DNA of 64,000 nucleotides from Herminiimonas fonticola (GTDB lineage: Bacteria; Pseudomonadota; Gammaproteobacteria; Burkholderiales; Burkholderiaceae_D). The stretch spans positions 1,054,001 through 1,118,000 of the forward strand of contig NZ_PTLZ01000001.1 of NCBI RefSeq assembly GCF_003293745.1, in the 5' to 3' direction. Shown one piece after another: positions 55,779 to 64,000 of this stretch (positions are counted from its first letter, which is position 1; every line of letters begins with the position of its first letter). The translations under genes and the position numbers were made by a program. Below the pieces are notes generated by a model that saw only the letters and a list, made by a program, of their open reading frames with translations, ran no database searches and was not told the origin of the DNA.

Positions 55779-56672
55779 ATGTACGCAGCAATTATTTCCG
55801 AACCTGAAGTGGTGACCACTTCAGCATTCAAGGTAAATCCATTCAATGGCCCGCTAGGCGCAGAGATCATAGCTCTCGACCTGACCCGTGCATTGCCACA
55901 GGATGAATTCAAGCGCGTGCATCAGGCACATTTGGATCATCACCTGTTGATATTCCGCGATCAACGCATTACACCAGAACAGCAAATTGCATTCAGCCGT
56001 CGCTTCGGTGCTTTGCAGATCCATGTACTGCATCAGTTCCAGTTGACTGCTTATCCAGAGATTCTGATCATCTCGAACATCAAGGAAAACGGCGAACCTA
56101 TCGGCTTGGGCGATGCCGGTCACTTCTGGCATTCAGACTTGTCGTATGTCGAATTGCCGAGCCTGGGGTCAATGTTACATGCGCAGGAGCTGCCAGCTGA
56201 AGGCGGCGATACGCTGTTTGCCAATATGCATCTGGCATGGGACACGCTGGATCCTGTTCTGCAACGCAAGGTAAGCAATCTGAAGGCTGAACACAGCTAT
56301 CTTGCGCAATACGCCGAGCTGCAACGTCGCAATCCTTGGCGTCCTAATTTGACTGCTGAGCAAATTGCCAAGGTCAAACCGGTACTCCAACCTATTGTGC
56401 GTACGCATCCAGAAACCGGTCGCAAAGCCTTGTTCGTCAGCGAACATTTCACGACGCGCATAGCCGGCTTGCCCGACGATGAGAGTCGCGATCTGCTGCA
56501 TCAATTATTCGAGCACAGCGTCAAACCTGAGCACGTTTATCGCCACCATTACCTGCCGCATGACCTGGTGTTTTGGGATAACCGCTCATTGATGCATCTG
56601 GCTGGCGGTTGTCCGGACGATCAACGCCGCAAGTTGTATCGCACCACGATTGAAGGCGATCTGCCTTTTTAA
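55779..56672 (+). CDS. TauD/TfdA family alpha-ketoglutarate-dependent dioxygenase
   Basis: A 297-residue non-heme Fe(II) enzyme. The iron triad is His118 and Asp120 (FWHSDLSY) with His273 (SLMHLAGG); Arg288 is the likely 2-oxoglutarate ligand. It probably oxidises taurine or a related sulfonate or sulfate ester, releasing sulfite. It is followed by two binding-protein genes, an ATPase and a permease of the Tau/Ssu type. The substrate cannot be fixed from sequence alone. Confidence 0.87.
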   Translation: MYAAIISEPEVVTTSAFKVNPFNGPLGAEIIALDLTRALPQDEFKRVHQAHLDHHLLIFRDQRITPEQQIAFSRRFGALQIHVLHQFQLTAYPEILIISNIKENGEPIGLGDAGHFWHSDLSYVELPSLGSMLHAQELPAEGGDTLFANMHLAWDTLDPVLQRKVSNLKAEHSYLAQYAELQRRNPWRPNLTAEQIAKVKPVLQPIVRTHPETGRKALFVSEHFTTRIAGLPDDESRDLLHQLFEHSVKPEHVYRHHYLPHDLVFWDNRSLMHLAGGCPDDQRRKLYRTTIEGDLPF

Positions 56673-56767
56673 TTGCTATAACTAATTGCTGTATTTGGAT
56701 GCATTCATTTGGATGTGTCCAACTCCTTGCATTTAACTCTGAATAAAAATTCATACACGGAGAGTTC

Positions 56768-57820
56768 ATGTCGCATTCATCTCGTACATATCGTAGCCAT
56801 CATGCACCGCGTCGCCGCTGGCTAGGTGTAGTTCTGTGCGTCGCCGCGATTGTGGTTTCACTGCTGTCGGCGCAAACAGCGCGCGCTGAAGGAAAGATAC
56901 GCATCGCTGAGCAGTTCGGTATCGTCTATCTGCTGCTTAACGTTGCGCAGGATCAAAAACTGATTGAAAAACATGGCAAGAAAAATGGTGTCGATGTGGA
57001 TGTCGAATGGCTGAAGCTCTCCGGCGGCTCTGCTGTCAACGATGCATTGCTGTCGGGTTCCATCGATATTGCAGGTGCGGGCGTTGGTCCGTTGCTGACG
57101 ATATGGGATCGCACCCTGGGTAAGCAAAATGTGAAGGGCATTGCTTCATTGGGTAATTTCCCATACTACCTAGTAACCAATAATCCAGCGGTGAAAAGCA
57201 TTGCTGATTTTACGGACAAGGATCGGATTGCTGTGCCAGCAGTTGGCGTCTCGGTGCAGTCACGCATCTTGCAACTGGCTTCGGCCAAGCTGTGGGGTGA
57301 TAAGGAGTTCGCACGACTCGACAAATTCAGCGTTGCGGTGCCGCATCCAGATGCTGCAGCTGCAATCATCAAGGGTGGCACCGAGATCACCGGTCACTTC
57401 GGCAATCCTCCTTTTCAGGAACAAGAATTGGCAGGTAATCCAAACGCGCGCATTGTCTTGAACTCGTATCAAGTGCTAGGTGGTCCGGCATCGGCAACCG
57501 TGTTGTACGCGACTGAAAAATTCCGCAACGACAATCCTAAGACTTACAAGGCTTTCGTCGATGCGCTGGCAGAAGCAGCACAGTTCATTACAAAGAATCC
57601 TGAAAAAGCGGCTGACATCTATATCAAGGTCAGCAATGCAAATATCGACCGCAATCTTTTGCGGAAGATCATCAAGAATCCTGAAGTCCAATTCAAGATT
57701 ACGCCACAGAACACTTACACGCTGGCGGAATTCATGCATCGCATCGGTGCCATCAAAAACAAACCTGCATCGGCAAAAGACTATTTCTTCGACGATGCGC
57801 ACAACGTAGCGGGTAATTAA
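56768..57820 (+). CDS. Sulfonate/taurine-type ABC transporter substrate-binding protein (copy 1)
   Basis: A 350-residue periplasmic protein with a basic N-terminus and signal peptide (WLGVVLCVAAIVVSLLSAQTARA, cleaved near residue 41). The mature protein begins EGKIRIAEQFGIVYLLLNV, an SsuA/TauA/NMT1-type pattern, with the hinge region PVKSIADFTDKDRIAVPA-like segment near residue 145. It is a clear paralogue of the next gene, which starts two bases after it. The direct repeat ATTTGGATG at 56693 and 56707 precedes it. Confidence 0.88.
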   Translation: MSHSSRTYRSHHAPRRRWLGVVLCVAAIVVSLLSAQTARAEGKIRIAEQFGIVYLLLNVAQDQKLIEKHGKKNGVDVDVEWLKLSGGSAVNDALLSGSIDIAGAGVGPLLTIWDRTLGKQNVKGIASLGNFPYYLVTNNPAVKSIADFTDKDRIAVPAVGVSVQSRILQLASAKLWGDKEFARLDKFSVAVPHPDAAAAIIKGGTEITGHFGNPPFQEQELAGNPNARIVLNSYQVLGGPASATVLYATEKFRNDNPKTYKAFVDALAEAAQFITKNPEKAADIYIKVSNANIDRNLLRKIIKNPEVQFKITPQNTYTLAEFMHRIGAIKNKPASAKDYFFDDAHNVAGN

Positions 57821-57822
57821 AC

Positions 57823-58827
57823 ATGAAAGCAACAAAATTCCTATTAAGCGGCATCAGCCTGGGACTGGCTCTGTTGAGCGGTACGGCGCATGCCGAAGGC
57901 AAGATCAGCATCGCACAGCAATTCGGTATCGGTTATCTGATTCTCGACGTAGTACGCGATCAAAAGCTGATTGAAAAACACGGCAAGCAGCAAGGCGTCA
58001 ATATTGACGTTGAATGGTCCAGCATCTCTGGCGCAACTGCAATGAACGAAGCTTTGCTGGCAGGCGCACTCGACGTCGTCTCGGCTGGCGTGCCACCTAT
58101 GTTGACGATGTGGGATAGAACCAAGGGCAAGCAGAATGTGAAAGCAGTGGCTGCACTCGGTTCCCTGCCTAACTATTTGTTGTCGAATAATCCTGCAGTC
58201 AAAACGCTGAAGGATCTGAGCGACAAAGACCGCATTGCGGTGCCTGCAGCTGGTGTCGGTTTCCAGTCGCGTACCTTGCAGATAGAAACTGCGCGTCAGT
58301 TTGGTAAAGATAATTTCAAAAAATTCGATAATATTTCGGTCAGCTTGCCGCATCCTGACGCGACGGTTGCCTTGATTGCTGGCGGTTCTGAAATCAACAC
58401 GCATTTCTCCAGCGCGCCGTTCTACTATCAGGCCTTGGCTGCGAACAAGAACGTGCACAAGGTGATCAGCTCATACGACATCCTAGGCGGACCTGCGACG
58501 TTTAACGTGTTGTACACGACGCAAAAGTTCCATGACGAGAATCCAAAAACCTACAAGGCTTTCTACAACGCGTTGCTGGAAGCATCGCAATTCATCAAGG
58601 CCAACAAGGCCAAGGCTGCTGATACCTTCATCCGTGTGCAGAAATCGAAACTCGAACCAGAGCTGGTGCGCAGCATCGTTGAAGATCCAGAAAATGACTT
58701 CACCATTTCGCCACACCGTACCTTCGTCTATGCAGATGAATTGCATAAACTCGGCGTGATTAAAAACAAGGCTGCATCGTGGAAGGATTACTTCTTCGAA
58801 GAAGCCTACACGCAGCAGGGTAGCTAA
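57823..58827 (+). CDS. Sulfonate/taurine-type ABC transporter substrate-binding protein (copy 2)
   Basis: A 334-residue periplasmic protein, signal peptide MKATKFLLSGISLGLALLSG ending at AHAEG. The mature start KISIAQQFGIGYLILDVVRDQKLIEKHGKQQG is strongly similar to copy 1, as are NNPAVKTLKDLSDKDRIAVPAAGV and SSYDILGGPATFNVLY. The pair arose by tandem duplication and has diverged, perhaps to widen substrate range for one ATPase/permease pair. Confidence 0.88.
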   Translation: MKATKFLLSGISLGLALLSGTAHAEGKISIAQQFGIGYLILDVVRDQKLIEKHGKQQGVNIDVEWSSISGATAMNEALLAGALDVVSAGVPPMLTMWDRTKGKQNVKAVAALGSLPNYLLSNNPAVKTLKDLSDKDRIAVPAAGVGFQSRTLQIETARQFGKDNFKKFDNISVSLPHPDATVALIAGGSEINTHFSSAPFYYQALAANKNVHKVISSYDILGGPATFNVLYTTQKFHDENPKTYKAFYNALLEASQFIKANKAKAADTFIRVQKSKLEPELVRSIVEDPENDFTISPHRTFVYADELHKLGVIKNKAASWKDYFFEEAYTQQGS

Positions 58828-58828
58828 G

Positions 58829-59761
58829 ATGCTGGGCGCGCGACTAGCCACGCAAGCTGCGGGTGAACCTATTTTGAATAGCGGTGTGAGTGCATTACAC
58901 CGTGCTCCCGACTTTGGTCCGCTGGTAGCGCCCGGACGCGATGCAGCGCCGTCTCGCCATACAGAAGCGGTGACGGCGGTTTCGCCTTTGTTACAGGTTG
59001 ATGGTGTCAGCCTCGAATACCGCACGCATGAGCGCGTGGTCCGTGCGACGCATCGCGTCAGCTTCGATATGCATGAAGCCGATCGCTTTGTATTACTCGG
59101 CCCTTCGGGGTGCGGCAAGTCGACCTTGCTGAAAGCGGTGGGCGGTTTTATCGCACCGGTCGAAGGCGAGATTCGTTTGGGCGGTCAGCGTGTGACTGCG
59201 CCAGGTCCGGACCGTATTGTCGTCTTCCAGGAATTCGATCAACTGTCACCGTGGAAAACGGTGAAACAGAATGTGGTCTTTCCGCTGAAAGCATCCGGTA
59301 CTTTGGGCAGAAAAGAAGCGGAAGAGCGCGCCTTGCATTATCTAGCCAAAGTTGGTCTTTCCAAGTTTGCCGATGTCCATCCGCATCAACTGTCTGGCGG
59401 CATGAAGCAGCGCGTCGCGATTGCCAGGGCCTTGGCGATGCAGCCGCGTGTGTTGTTGATGGATGAGCCTTTCGCTGCGCTCGATGCATTGACGCGTCGC
59501 AAGATGCAGGAAGAACTCTTGCAGCTTTGGGACGAAGTCAGGTTCACGCTGCTCTTCGTTACTCACTCGATTGAAGAAGCGCTGATCGTCGGCAATCGCA
59601 TTGCCTTGCTGTCGCCACATCCTGGTCGCATGCGTGCAGAAATCAATAGCCACGACTTCAATCTGGCAAGTTCCGGTAGCGCCGAGTTTCAAAGTACCGC
59701 ACAACGCATACATCACATGCTGTTTGAAGAAGAGCAGGAAAGCGTAGTTCATCATGAGTAA
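58829..59761 (+). CDS. Sulfonate/taurine-type ABC transporter ATPase
   Basis: A 310-residue ABC ATPase of the Tau/Ssu/Nrt group. Walker A GPSGCGKST (about 91-99), Q-loop VFQEFDQLSPW, signature LSGGMKQRVAIARAL, Walker B VLLMDEPFAALDAL, switch VTHSIEEAL. An N-terminal extension of about 50 residues before the ABC core is unusual. It may mean that the true start is downstream, but no better start with a ribosome binding site was evident. It overlaps the permease gene by 8 bases. Confidence 0.87.
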   Translation: MLGARLATQAAGEPILNSGVSALHRAPDFGPLVAPGRDAAPSRHTEAVTAVSPLLQVDGVSLEYRTHERVVRATHRVSFDMHEADRFVLLGPSGCGKSTLLKAVGGFIAPVEGEIRLGGQRVTAPGPDRIVVFQEFDQLSPWKTVKQNVVFPLKASGTLGRKEAEERALHYLAKVGLSKFADVHPHQLSGGMKQRVAIARALAMQPRVLLMDEPFAALDALTRRKMQEELLQLWDEVRFTLLFVTHSIEEALIVGNRIALLSPHPGRMRAEINSHDFNLASSGSAEFQSTAQRIHHMLFEEEQESVVHHE

Positions 59762-60626
59762 TACCTTGCATCCGCCTGTCCGGCCTGAATATGAATTGCC
59801 CTTGCAAACATTCAACGAAATTGCAGTTGAGCGCCGTTTGTCGTTTACATCGCGTTTGTGGGCGCAAGGCTGGTTGCGCAAAGGTGTAATCCTGATTGTG
59901 CTGGCCGTGATCTGGGAACTGGCTGCGCGTTGGCAGAATAATGATTTGCTGTTTCCAACCTTCGTCGCCACTACTCATGCGCTGGTAGAAGGCGTGATCA
60001 GTGGCGAATTGATAGAGAAGGTCGCGATTTCTTTATCGGTGTTATTGCAAGGCTATTTCATCGGTGTGCTGGTGGCATTTGCATTGACGACGCTGGCGGT
60101 TTCTACTCAACTGGGTCGCGATCTGCTGGACACCTTGACGTCCATGCTCAATCCCTTGCCGGCGATCGCTTTGCTACCGTTGGCCTTGTTGTGGTTCGGC
60201 TTGGGGCGCGGCAGTCTGGTATTTGTACTGGTGCATTCCGTGCTGTGGCCATTGGCTTTGAATACTTACGCAGGTTTCCAGGGCGTGCCGGAAACTTTGC
60301 GTATGGCTGGTCGCAATTATGGTTTGCGCGGTTTGCCTTATGTGCTGCAAGTGTTGGTGCCGGCTGCACTGCCTGCGATTCTCTCCGGTTTGAAAATAGG
60401 CTGGGCATTTGCATGGCGCACTCTGATCGCAGCTGAACTTGTATTCGGCGCGTCGTCAGGCAAGGGTGGCCTCGGCTGGTATATTTTCCAGAACCGTAAT
60501 GAGCTGTATACCGACAAGGTGTTTGCCGGACTTGCTACAGTCATCTTGATTGGACTGCTGGTGGAGAACATCGTGTTCCGCACTTTGGAAAGAGTCACAG
60601 TGCAACGCTGGGGCATGCAACGATAA
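59754..60626 (+). CDS. Sulfonate/taurine-type ABC transporter permease
   Basis: A 290-residue inner-membrane protein with about six helices and the coupling EAA-type loop near NTYAGFQGVPETLRMAGRNYGLRG (about 164-187). The domain is BPD_transp_1, typical of SsuC/TauC. It starts inside the ATPase gene end and completes the cluster dioxygenase-SBP-SBP-ATPase-permease. Confidence 0.88.
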   Translation: MSNTLHPPVRPEYELPLQTFNEIAVERRLSFTSRLWAQGWLRKGVILIVLAVIWELAARWQNNDLLFPTFVATTHALVEGVISGELIEKVAISLSVLLQGYFIGVLVAFALTTLAVSTQLGRDLLDTLTSMLNPLPAIALLPLALLWFGLGRGSLVFVLVHSVLWPLALNTYAGFQGVPETLRMAGRNYGLRGLPYVLQVLVPAALPAILSGLKIGWAFAWRTLIAAELVFGASSGKGGLGWYIFQNRNELYTDKVFAGLATVILIGLLVENIVFRTLERVTVQRWGMQR

Positions 60627-60754
60627 GTATTTTATTTTCGTCATATTGATATCGCAAAACATTCGTTTGTTTTTTTCAAGGAATTCGTAAGATGAAGTTT
60701 CCATGAAGTGGTCTTCAGGCAGCAACGAATTCAATTAAAAAGGCGAAGAACAAT

Positions 60755-61108
60755 ATGACCGCACATCAACTCATGCTCGCGCAGGTACAAAGACCGACTG
60801 ACAGAAAGATTTTTCGCCGACGTGCGATTCTTACCTCGGGGAATAATCAAACCTCTCATGCGAGAACCATCGATATCTCTGCGCAGGATTTGAATATCAT
60901 GGTCGATACCCCCTTGGAGATTGGCCATTCCGCCAGCCTTGCATTCAACGTCACTATCAAACAGAAAACGACACCATTGGAGTTCAAGGGCAGAGTGAGT
61001 TATTGCGTGCTGGTGGGTACGGAAGGATTCCGTGTCGGCTTTGCGCTTGCTTCAGGCGATGCACTTCACAAAAAGCATATCGCACACATCATGCAAGAGT
61101 CACTGTAA
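60755..61108 (+). CDS. PilZ-like domain protein
   Basis: A 117-residue protein. RKIFRRRAIL (about residues 18-27) resembles the RxxxR c-di-GMP motif, and TIDISAQDLNIMVDTPLEIG (about 40-59) the following DxSxxG motif, but Gly is replaced (DISAQD), so c-di-GMP binding is not certain. The rest (VSYCVLVGTEGFRVGFAL) fits the PilZ beta-barrel. It stands alone between the transporter cluster and tRNA-Lys. Confidence 0.7.
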   Translation: MTAHQLMLAQVQRPTDRKIFRRRAILTSGNNQTSHARTIDISAQDLNIMVDTPLEIGHSASLAFNVTIKQKTTPLEFKGRVSYCVLVGTEGFRVGFALASGDALHKKHIAHIMQESL

Positions 61109-61285
61109 TCATTGCCGTTAAAATTTTGGACACCGCTTTACTTAACGCTATGCGATTACGCACGCTGGTGAGTAGCTGAATATTTCAGTTTATAAAAATT
61201 TGAAGAGATTGCCGGAAGGCGGGCGGGATATTTCGTAAGCGCCTGCTTTTGATGAGTCGCTACTTACATCGCCAGAAACACGAAA

Positions 61286-61309
61286 GGGTCTAGATTTTCA
61301 TCTAGACCC
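61286..61309 (-). terminator. Hairpin downstream of tRNA-Lys
   Basis: GGGTCTAGAT/ATCTAGACCC, a perfect 10-bp stem with a 4-base loop, 11 bases past the tRNA 3' end on the minus strand, with only a short T-run. Confidence 0.6.
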
Positions 61310-61320
61310 TTGTGAATTCG

Positions 61321-61396
61321 TGGTAGGCCGTGCGGGATTCGAACCTGCGACCAACGGATTAAAAGTCCGCTGCTCTACCAGCTGAGCTAACGACCC
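61321..61396 (-). tRNA. tRNA-Lys (anticodon UUU)
   Basis: On the minus strand, the sequence begins GGGTCGTTAGCTCAGC and ends in an encoded CCA. The anticodon loop CTTTTAA gives anticodon TTT, and the T-loop GTTCGAATC is standard. Confidence 0.96.
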
Positions 61397-61409
61397 CCGA
61401 AAGAGAGCT

Positions 61410-61439
61410 ATTATAGAGAACTCTTATAGCCTGTGTCAA
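61410..61439 (-). promoter_or_regulatory. Promoter of tRNA-Lys
   Basis: On the minus strand, perfect TTGACA (61434-61439) and TATAAT (61410-61415) with an 18-base spacer, 13 bases before the tRNA. Confidence 0.85.
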
Positions 61440-61552
61440 TCACATACCAACTTTTTATCTAATGTTTATTGGCACGACATGAATCATTGATTTTCCCAGC
61501 GTATACGCTGGGTGCGATGCGATCCAGGCCCAAGTGTTTTCCCTCTGAAGAC

Positions 61553-61586
61553 AAAAAAATCACCCTACTAATGGGTGATTTTTTTT
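61553..61586. terminator. Intrinsic terminator after cpoB
   Basis: ATCACCC/GGGTGAT stem with A7 and T8 on either side, about 70 bases beyond the cpoB stop; ends the tol-pal-cpoB transcript. Confidence 0.88.
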
Positions 61587-61654
61587 GTGATATTGAAAAA
61601 ATGTCAGCTTTTCAATTCGATGCATGCATCGCGTGGGCCATGCTTACATGCGAA

Positions 61655-62392
61655 TTATTTGAAATTGGCCAGACGTTCTTTCGCAATCTGCGCTGCAGGA
61701 GCGTTAGGGTACTGGGCAACCAGTGACTCCAATGCTTTTTTCGCGGCAGGTCTATCCTTCAACTCTGTATATGAGCTGGCAATGTTCAACAAGGCATCCG
61801 CACCTTTTGGATTACCTGGATATTTTTTCAGCAGCGTTTGCTGTGCCGCGATCGCATTTTTATAATCGCGTTGCGCATAGTAAGCATTGCCTATCCAGTA
61901 TTGTGCGGAAGGGGCGTATGCAGATTGTGGGTAACGCTGCAGAAAGTCGACAAAAGCGGTACCGGATTTTTTATAATCGGCGGCCTTGAAGAGCGCGAGT
62001 GCATTGTCGTAAGTACGTTGCTCGGACAATTCAACTGTCGCGTCCTTGCCATCGACTGCAACGACTTGCGGTTCGAGTTTGCGCAGGCGATTATCGAGGT
62101 CGACGTAAAAATCTTTTTGACGCTGCTGGATATTTGCAACTTCATTGGACAGTACTTCGATCTGACCGTTGAGGCGTGCAATTTCCTGACGCAGTTGGTC
62201 GTTTTGATTCGATAGTTCAAGCACCGCAGAATTATCCGCTTTGCTTTGCTGCAGACTATCGACCTTGGTACGTACATCGAGGATCGCGCGGCGCGCTTCG
62301 TCGTCGCCGAACAGCGCGGCATGCGCTGACAGCGACGCACAAGAAAATGCGGCCATCAAGGCCGCAATCAGGGTTTTTTTAATCATTGCCAT
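61655..62392 (-). CDS. cpoB: Cell division coordinator CpoB (YbgF)
   Basis: A 245-residue periplasmic protein. Signal peptide to about residue 26 (SLSAHA), a coiled coil (about 30-95, LELSNQNDQLRQEIARLNGQIEVLSNEV), then TPR repeats (about 125-245, YDNALALFKAADYKKSGTAFVDFLQRYPQS and repeats). CpoB coordinates outer-membrane constriction (Tol-Pal) with PBP1B activity. It starts 5 bases after the pal stop. Confidence 0.93.
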   Translation of the reverse strand: MAMIKKTLIAALMAAFSCASLSAHAALFGDDEARRAILDVRTKVDSLQQSKADNSAVLELSNQNDQLRQEIARLNGQIEVLSNEVANIQQRQKDFYVDLDNRLRKLEPQVVAVDGKDATVELSEQRTYDNALALFKAADYKKSGTAFVDFLQRYPQSAYAPSAQYWIGNAYYAQRDYKNAIAAQQTLLKKYPGNPKGADALLNIASSYTELKDRPAAKKALESLVAQYPNAPAAQIAKERLANFK

Positions 62393-62397
62393 TCAGA

Positions 62398-62901
62398 TTA
62401 ATAAACGATATCGGCACGGCGGTTTTCTGCCCATGCTGCTTCATCGCTACCCAATGCTTTTGGTTTTTCTTTGCCCAGCGAGACAGCTTCCATTTGTGCT
62501 TCAGGAACGCCTAACAGGGACAAGGATTTACGCACTGCTTCTGCACGTTTTTGACCGAGAGCCAGATTGTATTCTGCGCCGCCACGATCATCTGTATTGC
62601 CTTGGATGATGATTTTACGAGCCTTGTTGCTTTGCAGGTATTTGGCGTGATTAGCAACGACTTGCTGGTACTCAGGTTTGACGACATAGCTGTCGTAGTC
62701 GAAGTACACGCTGCGCTTGGCCAATACACCTTGTGGGTCGTTCAATGGATCGCTGGACGCGTTGACGGTGCCAACCGAGCGTGCATCTGCTGATGAACCT
62801 GTGCGGTCTTCAACTGGTGCCTTGTCGTCCAGTTTGGTAGACGAGCATGCTGCCAGCAGCATGGCTGTCGATAAGATGAAGGCGGATGTAATTGTGCGCA
62901 T
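62398..62901 (-). CDS. pal: Peptidoglycan-associated lipoprotein
   Basis: A 167-residue outer membrane lipoprotein, lipobox MLLAAC (Cys19). The OmpA-like domain has SVYFDYDSYVVKPEYQ, GNTDDRGGAEYNLALGQKRAEAV and the final ENRRADIVY. It anchors the outer membrane to peptidoglycan and binds TolB. It is between tolB and cpoB, the normal order. Confidence 0.96.
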   Translation of the reverse strand: MRTITSAFILSTAMLLAACSSTKLDDKAPVEDRTGSSADARSVGTVNASSDPLNDPQGVLAKRSVYFDYDSYVVKPEYQQVVANHAKYLQSNKARKIIIQGNTDDRGGAEYNLALGQKRAEAVRKSLSLLGVPEAQMEAVSLGKEKPKALGSDEAAWAENRRADIVY

Positions 62902-62959
62902 TTTTATTTCCCTTGTTGATAATAAGCGTTCGAACGTTAATTAAACTGATTGACGTGCA

Positions 62960-64000
62960 TTATTTCATAAACGGGCCCCATGTGGGCTCACGTATATCAC
63001 CAGCTTGAGTAGTCAGGCGTTGTTTAACCTGACCATCAACCGAAACAACCGCCAGTGTGCCGCGGCGACCGGATTCGGTTGCGTACATCAGATATTTGCC
63101 GTTAGGCGAAAAGCTGGGCGATTCGTCTTTGACGGTATCGGACAGCCGTTGTTCCTGACCATTGCTCAAATCCAGCGTAAATAATTGAAATTTCCCTTCG
63201 CGGCGCGAAATATAGGCCAAAAACTTACCGTCTGGCGAGATACGCGGGCTGATGTTGTAGCCGCCGGAGAAGGTCACGCGACGGGCTTCGCCGCCATTTG
63301 CACTCATTTTGTAGATTTGCGGGCCGCCGCTGCGGTCGCTGGTGAAGTAAATGTTCTGGCCATCAGCGGAGAATTGCGGTTCGGTATCGATGCCGTTTGA
63401 ATTGCTCAGGCGGCGCGGGTTGGTGCCGTCAGCATTGACGACATAGACCTGGGTCAAGCCATCGCGGGACAGCGCCACTGCCAGGCGCTTGCCGTCCGGC
63501 GACCAGGACGGTGCCGAATTGCTGCCCTTGAAGTTGGCGGCAACCGTACGCTGGCGACTGACGAGATCTTGAATGTAGACCACAGGTTTTTTGTTTTCGA
63601 ACGACACATACGCGACCTTGGTACCGTCTGGCGACCAGGCTGGTGAAATGATAGGTTCATTCGAGCGCAGTGCGACTTGGGTGCCTTCGCCATCGGAATC
63701 GGCGATCTCCAGACGGAATTCCTTGCCGGACTTGGTCACGTAGGCAACGCGAGTCGCAAACACGCCGCGTATGCCGGTCAGTTTTTCATAGATGTCATCG
63801 GCGATTTTGTGTGCCGAGACGCGGATGAACTGAGGCTGGTTGGCCAATGCCAGTGAAGAAAGTTGCGCACCTTTGATAGTGTCGAACAAACGATATTTCA
63901 CGTCGAAACGGCCATCAGGCAGGCGCTGTACGCTGCCGACTACCAATGCGTCCGCACCTTTCGATTTCCAGTCGGCAAGATTGACTGCGGAATTTTCGGT
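62960..64000 (-). CDS. tolB: Tol-Pal system protein TolB (partial, 5' end outside window)
   Basis: A periplasmic protein with a C-terminal beta-propeller: repeats of the type SPAWSPDGTKVAYVSFE, APSWSPDGKRLAVAL, RISPDGKFLAYISR and SFSPNGKYLMYA are visible. The reading frame continues to the window edge (TENSAVNLADWKSKGADALV), so the N-terminal domain is truncated by the window, not by mutation. It lies 58 bases upstream of pal. Confidence 0.95.
   Translation of the reverse strand, partial: TENSAVNLADWKSKGADALVVGSVQRLPDGRFDVKYRLFDTIKGAQLSSLALANQPQFIRVSAHKIADDIYEKLTGIRGVFATRVAYVTKSGKEFRLEIADSDGEGTQVALRSNEPIISPAWSPDGTKVAYVSFENKKPVVYIQDLVSRQRTVAANFKGSNSAPSWSPDGKRLAVALSRDGLTQVYVVNADGTNPRRLSNSNGIDTEPQFSADGQNIYFTSDRSGGPQIYKMSANGGEARRVTFSGGYNISPRISPDGKFLAYISRREGKFQLFTLDLSNGQEQRLSDTVKDESPSFSPNGKYLMYATESGRRGTLAVVSVDGQVKQRLTTQAGDIREPTWGPFMK

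Overview
The window is a contiguous piece of a betaproteobacterial chromosome, most likely from the Oxalobacteraceae (Herminiimonas/Janthinobacterium-like). The basis is protein style and gene content: a bacterial aspartate/glutamate leucyltransferase (Bpt), the rimP-nusA-infB-rbfA-truB order, the tol-pal-cpoB cluster and many LivHMGF/TauABC-type transporters. The genus is an inference. Most of the window is core genome on both strands, with a few accessory patches.

Layout. 0-4.7 kb: end of a malonate decarboxylase operon (mdcA'-C-D-E-G-B-H). 4.7-7.8 kb: ribosomal proteins L33 and L28, radC, an FKBP-type isomerase and ispH. 7.9-11.8 kb: livHMGF branched-chain amino acid ABC transporter genes without a binding protein. 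12-17.1 kb: a catabolic cluster with an OxlT-like MFS carrier, a cytosolic gamma-glutamyltransferase-like hydrolase, a GntR/FCD regulator and an FAA-family hydrolase, with sigma-54-like and operator-like sequences upstream. 17.2-21.9 kb: a lipoprotein, a truncated cysteine desulfurase gene, then a low-GC three-gene cassette (m5C DNA methyltransferase, DUF262 protein, HEPN protein) next to tRNA-Arg(CCU). 22-28.7 kb: uup, sirB1-like, murJ, rpsT, a DUF192 protein, rluE-like and a cold-shock gene. 29-34.5 kb: clpS-clpA, pyrD, bpt and aat, so four N-degron pathway genes lie within about 5.5 kb. 34.5-36.8 kb: amt behind a sigma-54 promoter, a NUDIX hydrolase and initiator tRNA-fMet. 36.9-48.3 kb: scpB, rluB, the nusA/infB operon with an attenuator-like leader, and typA. 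48.4-51 kb: a class III aminotransferase and dusA. 51.2-54.3 kb: small envelope/stress genes. 54.5-60.6 kb: a sulfur-acquisition cluster (serine acetyltransferase of the EpsC type, TauD-like dioxygenase, two tandem binding proteins, ATPase, permease). 60.7-64 kb: a PilZ-like protein, tRNA-Lys(UUU), and cpoB, pal and tolB (tolB cut by the window edge).

Best candidates for something new: the methyltransferase-DUF262-HEPN cassette (18.8-21.7 kb), which looks like a restriction/abortive-infection defence unit whose restriction module is not a classical endonuclease; the GGT-like hydrolase beside an oxalate/formate-type carrier; and two leader regions (upstream of rimP and of the serine acetyltransferase gene) where a promoter is followed by a strong intrinsic terminator before the start codon. 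No CRISPR array, insertion sequence, prophage or integrase gene was seen.
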